A DNA stretch of 64,000 nucleotides from Mycoplasma bradburyae (GTDB taxonomy: Bacteria; Bacillota_I; Bacilli_A; Mycoplasmatales; Mycoplasmoidaceae), in the NCBI RefSeq assembly GCF_024339025.1, contig NZ_CP101415.1, positions 372,001 to 436,000 on the forward strand, in the 5' to 3' direction. This document shows, in pieces, positions 23,448 through 34,416 of the stretch (within the stretch, counting starts at the first letter, position 1; each line of letters begins with the position of its first letter). A model generated the notes under the pieces. That model did not search any database. It was not told where the DNA came from and was given only the letters and a program-made list of their open reading frames with translations. A program made the translations under genes and the position numbers.

Positions 23448-23500
23448 ACAAACCTAATCTTAAAAAGTTATAAGCTAATTCTTTTAAGATTAGGTTTTTA
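23448..23500 (+). terminator. Long-stem terminator after PEBP pair
   Basis: A 16-bp inverted repeat AAACCTAATCTTAAAA / TTTTAAGATTAGGTTT with an 18-nt loop ends in T. It probably serves both the PEBP operon (+) and, in reverse, leuS (-), whose stop is at 23710. Confidence 0.82.
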
Positions 23501-23709
23501 TTTTGTCTTATTTATTGGATTTAAATAATTAAAAAAAATCTTTAATTTTTCCTTTGCTTTTTTATTAAAATGTGATATTTAAATAAATAACAGAAAATAT
23601 TAATTTATATATTATAATTATTATGAGTTTAAAAACTCGAGATCAACAAAAAAATATAAGCAGTTGCCCCTTTATCTGCTTATATTTTTTGTTTATTTTA
23701 ATTTTTAGA

Positions 23710-26127
23710 TTATTTAACGATAAAGTTAATAATCTTATTCTTAACAAAGATTGTTTTAACAATCTGTTTATCTTGGGTTTGTTTTTTGATTGTTTCTTGA
23801 TTTAAGAAAAAATCAGCAACTTCTTGTTCTGATGCGTCAATATTAAAATCATTAACCATTTTATATTTACCATTAATACTACAAGAGATTGTAACAACAT
23901 TTTTAACTAAGTATTGTTCATCTCATTTAGCTAATTTCATTGTATATAACAATTGCTTGTTATTGATTTTTTCATTCAATTCTTCAGCTAAGAATGGCGC
24001 AAAGAATGATAAAACAATCAAGAAGTTTTTTATCATCTCTTTATTAATTTGCTCTTGTTTGTAACAAGCATTAATAAAGATCATCATTTCACTAACAACA
24101 AGATTGAATTCGTAGTTTTCTAAATGTTGATTAACTTTTTTTAAGAAATTGTGATAATCATAATTTAGATGCTCACTTGGATCGTCATTGATAGTTATCT
24201 TATCAAATAGGTTATAAACTCTTTCAAGGAATTTTCTAGTTCCATTTAATGCGTTTGAGTTTCAAGCTAAACTAGCATTTAACGGCCCCATAAACATCAC
24301 ATAAGTTCTAATCGTATCAGCTCCGTGTGATAATACTAAATCGTCTGGATTAATAATATTTCCCTTAGATTTAGACATCTTGGTGCCATCTTCACCTAGA
24401 ATCATTCCTTGGTTCATTAGTTGATAGAACGGTTCTTTTGAACTTACAACATTGATTTTGTATAAGAATTTATATCAAAAACGAGCGTATAATAAATGTA
24501 ATACAGCATGTTCTTGTCCGCCAACATATAAATCAACTGGCATAAAATGATCAAATAACGCTTTAGCTTCTGGTGAATTTAATGCTAGATAATTTTGATC
24601 TAAATGATTTTTATTTAATTCGTGTAACTTTAAAATATATCCTAAGAAATACCAACAAGAACCAGCTCATTGTGGCATGGTGTTAATTTCTCGGGTATAT
24701 TTTTTTTTATCAATAATTGGATGTAGTCATTCATCACTAGCGTTAGCTAGTGGTGGTAATCCTTGTTTGTTTGGTGAAAAATCTTTAAGTTCTGGTAACT
24801 TTAAAGGTAATTGTTCATCTTTAAGAAGATGACAATTATTATTTTCATCAAACACAACAGGGAAAGGTTCTCCTCAATAACGTTGTCTTGAAAAAATTCA
24901 ATCACGCAGTTTGTAATTAGTTTTTTTACTACCAATATTATTTTTTTCTAGGTAATCAATAATTTTATTAATTGCTTGATCATTATCAAGACCATTAATA
25001 AAATCAGAATTAATATGGCTTCCATCACCAAGATAAGGATAACTATCAGCTTTTATAACTGGAATGATTTCTAGATTATATTTATTAGCAAAATTATAAT
25101 CGCGTTCATCATGAGCAGCTACACCCATAACAGCGCCAGTGCCATAATCACTGATAATGTAGTCAGCTAAATAAATTGGGATTCTTTTTTTGGTAATTGG
25201 GTGAATAGCAAAATAATTTGTATCAATACCAACATATCTTACGGTTTGATCAATACTGTTAGCTTTAATAAATTCTTCGATTTGGTCATTTTTATTCGTT
25301 ATTAATTTTTGTTTAACTAGTTCGTGATCGAAACTTAAAGCAATAAAACTAACTCCAAATAAAGTATCAGCTCTTGATGAGAAGACTTCGATTTTTTGAT
25401 TATCTAAACCTTCAACATCAAACTTAATGCTAGCACCAGTTGATTTACCAATTCAATTAACTTGCATCGCTTTAATTGAATTAGGTCAGTTAATATCATC
25501 AAGATCTTTGATTAATTCGTCAGCAAACTCAGTAATTTTAAGTACTCATTGACGCATTTTTTTCTTGATAACTGGATAAGATCCTCTTTCAGAGATCTTA
25601 TTACCAGCTTCATCAGTTAGTACTTCTTCATTTGCTAATACTGTTCCTAGTTTTTCACATCAATTAACTTCAATATCAGCTTGGTAAGCTAGATTGTGTT
25701 CGTATAACTTTTTAAAAATTCATTGAGTTCATTGAAAATAATTAGGGTTGGTAGTATCAACTTCTAATCGATAATCATAATTAAATCCTAAGCTTTGTAA
25801 TTGGTTTCTAAAATTATCAATATTTTCTTGAGTAAATTTAGCAGGATGATTATTTGTCTGAATTGCATATTGCTCAGCCGGCAATCCAAAAGCATCTCAA
25901 CCAATCGGATGTAAAACATTAAAACCTAAAGCATTTTTTCAACGAGAAACAACATCAGTTGCCATAAATGCTTTAACATGCCCTACGTGTAATCCTTTAC
26001 CACTAGGATAGGGAAACATATCTAAAATATAGTATTTAGTTTTAGATTTATCTAGATCAAAATGATAAACATTTTGATCTGATCAAACTTTCCTTCATTT
26101 ATTTTCTATTAAATTATGGTTATACAT
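23710..26127 (-). CDS. leuS: Leucyl-tRNA synthetase
   Basis: The 805-residue class I synthetase charges tRNA-Leu. The reading frame is broken by many TGA triplets that must be Trp (for example NPNYFQWTQWIF, RDWIFSRQRYWGEPFP). Landmarks: the HIGH-type motif in [17 protein letters not shown] (residues 39-52), the editing-domain CP1 insertion with [22 protein letters not shown], and the KMSKS loop in [16 protein letters not shown]. The C terminus [15 protein letters not shown] is also family-typical. Length is normal for bacterial LeuRS. ktrA begins upstream on the same strand with a 17-base gap, so the two are probably co-transcribed. Confidence 0.97.
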
Positions 26128-26144
26128 ATAGTTTATTTATTGAA

Positions 26145-26813
26145 TTAATTATCTGAGCTCATTAATTTAAGAAAACGAGAGATATCAACATTGTTACAAG
26201 CCGCTGTAACTAAATCGTTTTTTGAGATAATTGTATCCTTGTCGATAGAATAAATATTCTTATAATCTCTTGTTATTGAGATAATGTTAGCATTAGTTTT
26301 ATTTCTTATGTCGATATCAACAATTCTTTTGTTGATTACATCCTTAGAAGTAGCATAAACACGAACTAATGAGATGTCATCATCAATCGAGATTATTTCA
26401 CTATTAATACTATGAACTACTCTCATAGCGATGTTTTCACCGACGATTTCTTCAGGAATTACCGCTTCTTTAACCCCAAAGGTTTTAAGAACTCTTTTAT
26501 GAACCTCATTTTTAGCTCTGGCTATAATATTCTTAACCTTTAATTCACGTAGGTTTGTTGCTATAATAATAGATTCTTCAAGACTGCTAACCGATAAGAT
26601 TACCGTATCGAATTTATTGATAGCAACATCAGATAAAGACATAATGTCAGTAGCATCCAAGCTGATTGCAAAATCAAATCTTTTAGCTTCTAAATTAATT
26701 TTTTCTTTATCTTTATCAATAATTAGAACTTTATAGCCTAATTCTTTCAGCTTGGATGCTACTTTACTACCGAACCTTCCAAGCCCTATAACGCAATAAT
26801 CTGCTCGTTTCAT
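26145..26813 (-). CDS. ktrA: Potassium uptake regulatory protein KtrA/TrkA (RCK domains)
   Basis: This 222-residue peripheral subunit of a Ktr-type K+ channel/transporter has an N-terminal RCK_N Rossmann domain (VIGLGRFGSKVASKLKELG, then acidic VLIIDKDKEKI and the DATD motif at the third strand). The C-terminal half is an RCK_C domain (SIDDDISLVRVYATS onward). It binds ATP/ADP or c-di-nucleotides in the family and gates the membrane subunit KtrB, which is not in this window. It lies upstream of leuS on the same strand. Confidence 0.92.
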   Translation of the reverse strand: MKRADYCVIGLGRFGSKVASKLKELGYKVLIIDKDKEKINLEAKRFDFAISLDATDIMSLSDVAINKFDTVILSVSSLEESIIIATNLRELKVKNIIARAKNEVHKRVLKTFGVKEAVIPEEIVGENIAMRVVHSINSEIISIDDDISLVRVYATSKDVINKRIVDIDIRNKTNANIISITRDYKNIYSIDKDTIISKNDLVTAACNNVDISRFLKLMSSDN

Positions 26814-26974
26814 AATCTAGATAATATTATAAATATTAATTTAAATAAAAAAATCAGATAAACTTTTCAATATTATAATGATACCTAATCATAGTTATAA
26901 AATCATCTCTCTTATCTAAAAAAAACATAAATAGCAATTTATTTTATTCGTTGATCTCTTAAGGTGGTATATTA

Positions 26975-28042
26975 ATGTTGTGTAAACCAAAGAAGTTAAA
27001 AGATAAAACTAAAAGTAAAAGTTCTAAAAAAGTGAAAAGAATTACTTCTGCTTTTATCGGCTTTTTAGTGGTTGGAACGATTGTTCCATTAGCAAACATC
27101 CCGCTTTATAAAAGATACATAAGTAAGATTAACACTGAGAAAAATCTAAAAGATATTTCAAAAAATGAAAGATTAATTAAAGCAGCTAAAGAAAAGATTA
27201 GAAAAGAAAATCCTCAAGCAATTATCCAAGATATTGTTCAGGATTTTCATCCAAATACTAATGATTCAGACCAAGCTAAAAAACTTGTTAATACTATTTA
27301 TGATAATTACCAATTTAAGATTGTTGATAAATTAAAAAAATCAGGTATTGATTATCAAAACTGAGAAACATTTAATAAATATGTTTATGATCACTTAGAT
27401 CATGATATTTTTGAAGATATATTAAATTCTTTTGTTGGTTTTTATGCGACTTATCACAACTCTTGAATTAACGAATTAACCGAAAGAATTCTTTTATATA
27501 AGTATAAAAAAGTAGGAATTCAAAACGGTTATTTCAGACAATATCACACAGAAACAAGCAATGCTTATTTCTTGGATAAGAACAATTTCAACTTCAGATT
27601 TACGACTAAATCTGATTTAATTGCTGTTCATAAACTTTTTGGTGATGTAACTACTAAAGTTGGATTCTCAATTAATGTTAACCCTAATTCTAAAATAGTC
27701 ATTGATCAAGATTCTAAAGGAGTTGTATTAACGAATACTAGCATTTTTCTTGAGTCATCTGCTGGTGTTCTTAGTCCTTATGGAAGTATTTTAGTTAGAA
27801 CTGATTCGGATTATTGAAAAAACTGGTATGGATATACTGGCAATGCAGTCAAATGAGAAGAACAAAAACAAATTAAAGGATTACCATTAACATCAATCTT
27901 GTACAGTATTATTAATGATAAAGATAATGAAAAAGGTTATATTAGTAAATACTTTTATAAATGGATGGTGCAAATATTAATTAACTTTTTTAATAATGGT
28001 TACCTTGATCAACAAAATATTCGCAATAAAAAAGGTCATTAA
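26975..28042 (+). CDS. Hypothetical membrane-anchored protein
   Basis: This 355-residue product starts MLCKPKKLKDKTKSKSS, preceded by AAGGTGGT about 6 bases upstream. A basic head is followed by one hydrophobic segment (SAFIGFLVVGTIVPLANIPL, residues ~25-45), predicting an N-in signal anchor with the remainder outside. Three-hundred mostly polar residues follow, rich in Tyr, Asn, Lys and several TGA-encoded Trp (YWKNWYGYTGNAVKWEEQ). I recognise no catalytic motif. The next membrane-protein gene starts 9 bases later, so they form a two-gene unit ending at the terminator at 28791. Confidence 0.65.
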
Positions 28043-28051
28043 TCTTACATA

Positions 28052-28711
28052 ATGTTAAATTCATCAAGCGATTCTAATAAAACATTACAAATCATTAATA
28101 GATTACCTAAGCGATGACAGAAACATCGTTTGGCTAATGTTATTAAACCCTATTATCTTAATTGAAAAGAATACTTTTTTATTAATGCGACAAGACAAGC
28201 TAATCGATATTTAAAACATACTAAGTTCAATTGATTATATTTAATCCCGATTGTTGGTTTTATTTATTTTATTTTTAAGATTGAATCAACTAACGAAAAA
28301 TTAGAGTATAGCAAACTTAAAAATCAATATCTTAAAGTTGGTGGTGAAAACTGAATAGTTTTCTTGATTATATTTGCTGGTATTTATTTATCGTTTATTA
28401 TTTGAGCTACTTTAATTATTTATCTAACAGATTATTTTTATCCACCAAATAATTATCAGAATATTAATAAGATTATTATTATGTATGTAGGTGGTAATTT
28501 TATTATCTTCATATTATTTCATTATTTTTATTTATTTTATTGATACTTAGTGGTTTATCAAAAATTCAAGAATTCAGTTTATAAAATAATAGCAATTACT
28601 AGAAACAAAATTCATCCATACTCGTTTTTCTCGTTTGTTCTCCATTGTGATGATGGGGTGTATTTAAAGAAATTAGAAAAACGTCATAAACGAAATCAGT
28701 TTTTTAAATAA
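28052..28711 (+). CDS. Hypothetical multi-spanning membrane protein
   Basis: This 219-residue protein is only visible when its numerous TGA codons are read as Trp. The N terminus is basic (PKRWQKHRLANVIKPYYLNW). Three hydrophobic segments follow: KFNWLYLIPIVGFIYFIFK, ENWIVFLIIFAGIYLSFIIW continuing into TLIIYLTDYF, and YVGGNFIIFILFHYFYLFYW. The C-terminal tail is basic (KKLEKRHKRNQFFK). I do not recognise the family. It directly follows the membrane-anchored gene at 26975 and probably shares its transcript; a complex of the two is possible but unproven. Confidence 0.65.
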
Positions 28712-28790
28712 TTTTTTTATTATTCGTAATAAATAAAAATTTTAGATTTATCGGTTATTTTAATGAATATCAAAAAATATAAATAATAAA

Positions 28791-28824
28791 AAAGCCCTAT
28801 TGTTTTATGAACAATAGGGCTTTA
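28791..28824. terminator. Bidirectional terminator
   Basis: A 14-bp perfect stem AAAGCCCTATTGTT / AACAATAGGGCTTT with a 5-nt loop, A-rich before and T-containing after, lies between the membrane-protein pair (+) and the tRNA (-), and could serve both. Confidence 0.85.
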
Positions 28825-28840
28825 AATGTCTAAAAATTAA

Positions 28841-28914
28841 TGGTGCCGAATACAAGAATTGAACTTGTCTCTGATGCTTACCATGCATCTGTTTTACCAC
28901 TAAACTAATTCGGC
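28841..28914 (-). tRNA. tRNA-Thr (anticodon GGU), CCA encoded
   Basis: Read on the minus strand it folds into a complete cloverleaf: acceptor GCCGAAT / ATTCGGC (7 bp), D stem GTTT / AAAC, anticodon stem GATGC / GCATC enclosing the 7-nt loop ATGGTAA (anticodon GGT at the centre, preceded by T33), a 4-nt variable region, and T arm ACAAG-TTCAATT-CTTGT. Discriminator A and a genomically encoded CCA end the gene. GGU reads ACC/ACU (Thr). Called from sequence by hand. Confidence 0.92.
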
Positions 28915-29334
28915 GCGCTAGATAATTATAACCGATTTTAAGATTAGATTATTTAAAAACTAGTTTATATTATTTATTTTGGTAAAGAAAAAGTTTGATT
29001 ATTACAATAATTAACCATAGTTAAATTATTAAATGGCACCTATCTAATTAATTAATATATTTGTTTTAATTAATATATTCGTTTCTTATAGATATTATTT
29101 AAATTTTTAAAAAATTAAGAATTTAATAAATCGATACATTAATAAATTTGATTAAAAGACTTTATTTAATAGATATTGAAAAGAAGTAAAATGAAATAAT
29201 TGCTTTTATTTTTTTGATTTAATTACAACTTATTATTTTTTATTCAAAATAAAATTAATTGTTTTATTAATGTCCGATTTTATATATGGATAGCAGCAAA
29301 ATTAAGAATAATTTTGTCTTTAAAAATTTTAAAA
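28915..29334. other. AT-rich intergenic region upstream of a lipoprotein gene
   Basis: These 420 bases have no supported ORF. An imperfect direct repeat of AATTAATATAT (about 29049-29085) and long A/T runs are present. Promoter elements for the lipoprotein at 29335 must lie here, but I cannot identify a clear -10. Confidence 0.5.
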
Positions 29335-31093
29335 GTGAAAAGAAAAAATTTTTTTAAAGTTAATTAGTTTATTAAGTGTTGTTTCGATGGTATCAATCGC
29401 AGTATCAAGTTGTAAAAAACCAGATATCGATTTAACAAATCAAATTAATCGAGATAAAACAGAAAATAAAAATAACTCTGAATCTAAAGATAATAATAAA
29501 AAAATAAACGAAGAAAAAACAACAGATACAAAAGCTTTATCTAATAATAAAAACGAATCTAATAATAAAAGTAACGTTGATTCTGATGATACGAATAATT
29601 CTGAATCGATAGAAACTAAAGACCGATCTGAATCGCCAGAAAAAACTGATGAAGAAAACTCAAATGAATCAGTTTCTGATTCAACAAATCAAGAAACAAC
29701 TGATAAAAGTGTTAATGAACAACCTAAAGCAGAATCAAGTAAAAATTTAGAATCATCTACCAGTTCAACTGATAGTGTAGTTGGCGAAAAAACAACAGAA
29801 CAACCTAAGCATAATGCTTCTAATGATGTAAATATGATGCATTCATCAGACGAATCTGAAGAAACTAAAAACTCAGAAGAAACTAATATTCATAAATCTG
29901 TTGAAAAAACTGAAGAGCATCAATCAGATGAACCCTCTGAAGGAAGTTCTGAAAAACAAGTTGGCAACCATGCTGAAGCAGAAAAAGAAAATTCTAAACA
30001 ATCTGAAGAAGTAACTGATGGAAAAACTTCTATGATTGATCATTCTGATAGTGAAACTTTAAAATCTAAAGATGATGGTATGGTTACTGATCATCCACAA
30101 ACTGATAATCAACAAGATTCAAGAGATGGCGTAGGTGAAATGGTAAAAGCAGAACAAGGCCATGAAACAACTGAACCTAAAAAAGAAGACCCAGCAACAG
30201 ATGTCGAAAATGGTGAAAAAAATCAATCTGCGCAACCTATAACTGAAAAAACAGAAGAAAAAACTGAAACTAAAAAAGATATTGAATCTACTAGCGAACA
30301 AGGCGAACCTAAATCTGGAGAAGTTCAATATAGTAATAAACAAGATGAACCTTCTAGTGTATCAGGAGATGTTCATGATCCTGAAACAGATTCGGTTTCA
30401 AAAGATGAATCTGATCAAAATAAAGAAACTCACGATGATTCTTCAATCAATGGAGAAGACAAACAAGCGCAATCTGAATCTGATCAAGAAACCAGTGCAG
30501 AAAAATTGGATTCAAAAGAAGTTGATCCAGTTAATTCTACAGAAGAACACAAACCTACAATGATGGAAAATTCACCACCATCAGCAGATAGTCCAGAAGA
30601 TGGTTTAGCAACTCCATTAACACCTAGTTGAGGTGATGGAACTGATAGTGGCTCTTATCACCCGGCAGTTACTCCTGATAATGATTGTCCAAATGTACTA
30701 TCTACAGAATATCCATACGGATCACCATACAATCCAACAGGATCTACACCTCCTAGTGTAAGTGATCCATATGCACCTCCTGTACCTTCAGATCCGTCTG
30801 CTGGATGAGCTACTAGCGGAACAGGTAGTCCTTATGGTATGTATCCTGGTTATGATTCTCCAACATACCCAAATTATAATGGAACACCAGGATCATCTGA
30901 TGGTTCTTATGGTGATAATTATCCATCAAGTTATCCTAGTTCTTACCCAGGAACTTGTCCTACACCAACCGGTCCATATGATACCATGCCTGAACCAGGT
31001 TCAAATGGTGTCGGGGATGATTCAGGGATAGGTAGTGCGCCTACTGATTGAGGATCTTCGCTTCCAGAAAGCTCTCCTCCTATCGAATTATAA
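29335..31093 (+). CDS. Lipoprotein with VlhA-like leader; reading frame broken in a poly-T tract near the start (phase-variable or frameshifted)
   Basis: The start GTG and first codons (29335, KRKN) match its neighbour at 31535, but a run of six A then seven T (29343-29355) puts the leader out of frame, giving a TAG at 29365-29367. With one T fewer, the leader continues KLISLLSVVSMVSIAVSSC into the long frame that is open from 29387 to TAA 31093. The mature protein would be ~565 residues, anchored at Cys in AVSSCKKP. A very acidic Ser/Thr/Glu/Asp/Lys-rich stalk (~400 residues) is followed by a Pro/Gly/Tyr/Ser-rich end (SSYPSSYPG, SWGDGTDSGS) with TGA Trp codons. No catalytic domain is seen; a surface stalk or antigen is likely. 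Either the tract switches expression, or the copy is a pseudogene or a sequencing error. Confidence 0.7.
29343..29355 (+). repeat. A6T7 homopolymer junction inside the lipoprotein leader
   Basis: The six-A plus seven-T run at codons 3-7 replaces AAAAAACTTTTT of the paralogue at 31535. Loss of one T restores the frame. Slipped-strand mispairing at such tracts is a known ON/OFF mechanism for mycoplasma surface lipoproteins. Confidence 0.65.
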
Positions 31094-31142
31094 ACGGCTC
31101 AATAATTAAATAATCGTATAAGTTCTTTTGTTAATAAAAAAA

Positions 31143-31228
31143 TTTAAACTCTTTTGAGTTTAAAACTATTCACAAACAAATCATAATAAGATTCATTTTC
31201 GCTTTAAGTAATGAATCTTATTTTTTAT
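31143..31228 (+). terminator. Two consecutive hairpins; the second is a strong terminator
   Basis: The first hairpin is TTTAAACTC / GAGTTTAAA (31143-31164). The second is a 13-bp stem AATAAGATTCATT / AATGAATCTTATT (31185-31222) followed by TTTTATTT. They lie after the lipoprotein stop at 31093. The rest of 31094-31534 is AT-rich and without a gene. Confidence 0.75.
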
Positions 31229-31425
31229 TTAAAAAATAATGAAGCATATTAATTTTTAGTTTTAAATAGTATTCTAATTAAGAAATAATAGTTATCTTTT
31301 ATTTCAAAAAATATTATAGTCTTATAAATAAGACATAAATAAAAATATTGTTAAAAATCTTTATTTATAAGAAAAATATAAGAAGTTAAACCTAATAAAT
31401 CATTTTTTGTTGTTTCATATTACCG

Positions 31426-31438
31426 TTTTTTTTTTTTT
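31426..31438 (+). repeat. Poly-T tract (13 T) upstream of lipoprotein gene
   Basis: This uninterrupted T13 lies 97 bases before the GTG at 31535. Length variation of such tracts near promoters controls phase-variable lipoproteins in other mycoplasmas. A regulatory role here is inferred. Confidence 0.55.
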
Positions 31439-31534
31439 GTTCAGAATTACTGAAACGATTGACTTGGATGTTGATTATTTATATAGCTATTTAACGAAAT
31501 TGATTTAAGATTTTGTTTTAAAAATTAGTTTAAA

Positions 31535-32521
31535 GTGAAAAGAAAAAACTTTTTAAAGTTAGTAAGTTTATTAAGTATTGCTTCAGTAGCAGCAATTTCG
31601 GTTGCTAGCTGTAAAAAACCAACCACAGAACAAAAAATGCCTCAAAAATCTGATGATTCAAATAATAAAAAAACTGAATCTGATGATAATAAAACTAAAG
31701 AAGAAAAAACAACTCCACCTACTGAAAGTAAACCTATAGATACTGACAAAAAAACTGACAATCAACCAAGTAAAGAATCAGTAGATGAGTCTAACAACAA
31801 AGCAGATTCAGATAATTCAGGAACTGATTCTTCCGCAATGAACCACGAAGGAATGCCTAATAGACCTAATCAAGATGATAATTCTAGTTCGACGGGAACA
31901 GGAAATACTAGTAATGCTGAAGGATCTACTGAGGCTGGCAGAGATGCTGCAGTAGATCATCAATCTAACGAAGTAAAAAATCCTAAATCGTCTGATGGCT
32001 CGAAATCGGAAGATTCTGAAAAAACTGGATTAGATAAAGAAGAAATGCCTCCTGTAGATCCGAGTTTTGCATCAGGTGGATTAACTACAAGCTGAGGTGA
32101 TACAGGTCTTCCTGGTATTGATAATAAAGAATCAACTGATAAATTAGAAGATAATCCTTCTGAAACAGGAACTAAAGATAATGATTTAATGCAACCTTCT
32201 GTTTCTGATTCAGGAGTTGGTATGACTCATAGTTGAGCTGATGATGGAATTTCTCAACCTATTGGAGGTGAAACTAGTCCAACAGAATCAGAACATTTTA
32301 CTACTGGTTGAGCAGAAAATGGAGCTTATAATAACACTGATCCTTCACAACCAGATCAAGCATACCCACCAGCAACTGTTGGTTATCCTTATGGATCGGA
32401 TGAAGCAACTACTAGAGAAACTTCACCAGAACCAATACCATCGGATAATTCAGGGTTGTACAAAACTAGTAGTTGAGGTGATACAGGTCTTACTGAAACA
32501 AGTCCTGATCTTTCTAAATAA
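31535..32521 (+). CDS. Lipoprotein with VlhA-like leader and acidic Ser/Thr-rich stalk
   Basis: This 328-residue product starts at GTG, with leader VKRKNFLKLVSLLSIASVAAISVASC; the lipobox is SVASC. The mature part is acidic and Ser/Thr/Asp/Asn-rich. The last ~140 residues contain recurring Trp units encoded by TGA: SWGDTGLPG, SWADDGISQ, GWAENGAYN, SWGDTGLTE. The upstream neighbour has the related SWGDGTDSG, so both share leader and C-terminal motif and are paralogues. The leader resembles that of M. gallisepticum VlhA haemagglutinins (MKRKN...LAAASC), but the mature parts do not. This is probably a surface-exposed lipoprotein with no recognised enzymatic domain. Confidence 0.8.
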
Positions 32522-32685
32522 AATATCTTAACTAAAACTAAATTAACATACTATCTAACAATAGAATTAATTAATATAATTTAACTATTGTTTTTAATCA
32601 TCAATAATTCTTTAGGAATTATCTTTTTAACTATAAACTCATATATTACAATTGCGTTTTTAGTTTCGATCTAATAATTGATAAT

Positions 32686-32717
32686 CCATCACCAATCATT
32701 ATAGGTGATGGTTTTAT
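32686..32717 (+). terminator. Terminator downstream of lipoprotein
   Basis: CCATCACC / GGTGATGG stem with a 10-nt loop followed by TTTTATTT, 165 bases past the lipoprotein stop. The rest of 32522-32880 holds no gene. Confidence 0.75.
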
Positions 32718-32880
32718 TTATAAGAATGAATGAAAACTTAAATTGATAAGTTAATTGAAAATATTAATAAAACCTAATAAGACTTTAAATAACGATTGAT
32801 ACGCTAATTTTATTTTTATATAATTATTTTTATACAATCAAAAACATTTTGTATTTGATAAAGAGATCAAACAAAAGATC

Positions 32881-34338
32881 ATGATAGATACAGTATTATT
32901 TAAAAACTTAGTAACATTAGTGATATTTTTCTTAATGTTTTTGATAGCATTGATTTTTTCTATTAGTCTTTGTAAAGATTTAAAGATAAAAGTAGATCAT
33001 CTTAGAAAAGATAAAAAATCCTCGTCTGAGTCTAAACTAAAAGATAAAAAAGTAAAAGAGTCTATTCTAGATCAAAAAAACAAGGATGAACAAAATAAAA
33101 ATGAATTAATAAATGAATCGAACAATAATAAACCATCTGATAATAAAGTTGTAGATTTAATTACTATAAATGAAGTTATTAAAGCTCAAGAACTAGCAGT
33201 AAATAATCAAAAAAATCAAGAGAATAAATCTAAAGAAGATAATCAAGAAAAATTTGCTGATAACAAAAAAGATGTTATTCCTGTATTAGCTAATAGTGTT
33301 GATAAAGCTGATTTCAATGCTAAAAAAGAAGAACTATACAAACAAATTGATTTAAAAATTAGCAATAATACTTCGATTATTGAAAATAACAAAAATGATA
33401 GTAGTTCTAATTCATCTAATATAGCTATTAAAAATAGAGAAGATTCATTAGATAATAATAGCGAAATTCAGACTGAAAAAAATAAAAATTTTGTTGATGA
33501 TTTTATTAACGAATTTTATAAAAAAATTGATAAAAATGAATCTATCTCAAACGGTGATATTTCTAATAAAGATGAACAATTTAAAGTTAAAAATCATGAC
33601 TTATCTAAATATGAAATAGAATCCTCTAATTCAAATATTGATGAACTGATTAAGAATACACATTCAGAATTTTCTAAAAAAGATTATCAAGAAAAAACTA
33701 ATGAATATGATAAATCTAAATCTGATGAAACTAAACTTGATCAAGGAGATAATAACTTCAAAGAAGAAGCTATAGCTAGTGAAGATAATAAACCTAAGTT
33801 TGAAGATTCGTTAATAAATCTACTAAAAACCAATCAAGAAGAAAAAGATAAAAAACCAGAACTAATCATTATCATAGAAAACCCTTTCCATATTCTTAAA
33901 TATAAGAATGATAAATATGACATTAGAGGGTTAAAAAACTTTATTGAAATAAATTCTCGATATTTTTTAAGTGATGATTGCGATCACCTTGAATATAAGA
34001 GTTATCCATTGAATCCAGACCTATTTAAACGATCTCACATATTAATAAAGAAAGATTACAAATTCAACGATAATGATATTCAAGAATTTATTAAAACTCT
34101 TGAAAACTTGGCGATTCCTTTTGATTTAAATGAAACAGATCAAGAAGGGATTATAAGACAATTTAATGATTCTAATAGAAAACTTGAAAGAGATCCTAAT
34201 ATTATTAAACAAGCAATCGAGCTAATAGTTGTTAATTGCTTATTTGAAAAACTAAAATCCAAAAAATTAGTTCATGAATTAAATAATGAAGATAAAACTA
34301 TCAATGTTGAAGCGACTTGAGATTACAATTCTTTATAA
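32881..34338 (+). CDS. Hypothetical membrane-anchored protein with charged linker and C-terminal domain
   Basis: This 485-residue protein has an N-terminal hydrophobic helix (LVTLVIFFLMFLIALIFSISL, residues ~10-31) directly followed by Lys-rich sequence, predicting N-outside with the bulk in the cytoplasm. A ~300-residue Lys/Asn/Asp/Glu linker follows. The folded-looking C-terminal ~150 residues start at ELIIIIENPFHILKY and end in a helical region (QAIELIVVNCLFEKL). I do not recognise the domain. The layout (N-terminal anchor, long charged linker, small C-terminal globule) resembles tether-type proteins such as ZipA, but I see no sequence match. A terminator follows, so it is transcribed alone. 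Confidence 0.65.
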
Positions 34339-34369
34339 ATTTATATTCAATTAATAGTTGTTGCTTGTC

Positions 34370-34416
34370 AAAAATGAATTTCTTAAAATACCCCATGAAG
34401 AAATTCATTTTTTATT
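34370..34416 (+). terminator. Terminator
   Basis: AAAATGAATTTCTT / AAGAAATTCATTTT 14-bp stem followed by Ts, 31 bases after the preceding stop. The bases from there to 34700 are AT-rich, with no gene and no clear promoter. Confidence 0.82.

Noticed and set aside
23710..26127. Minus-strand region with only one short standard-code ORF, suggesting noncoding or decayed leuS
   Set aside because: With TGA as Trp the frame is a complete 805-residue LeuRS with HIGH and KMSKS motifs.
29045..29085. AATTAATATAT direct repeats as an origin or integration site
   Set aside because: Expected by chance in such AT-rich DNA; no DnaA boxes, dnaA/dnaN genes or integrase nearby.
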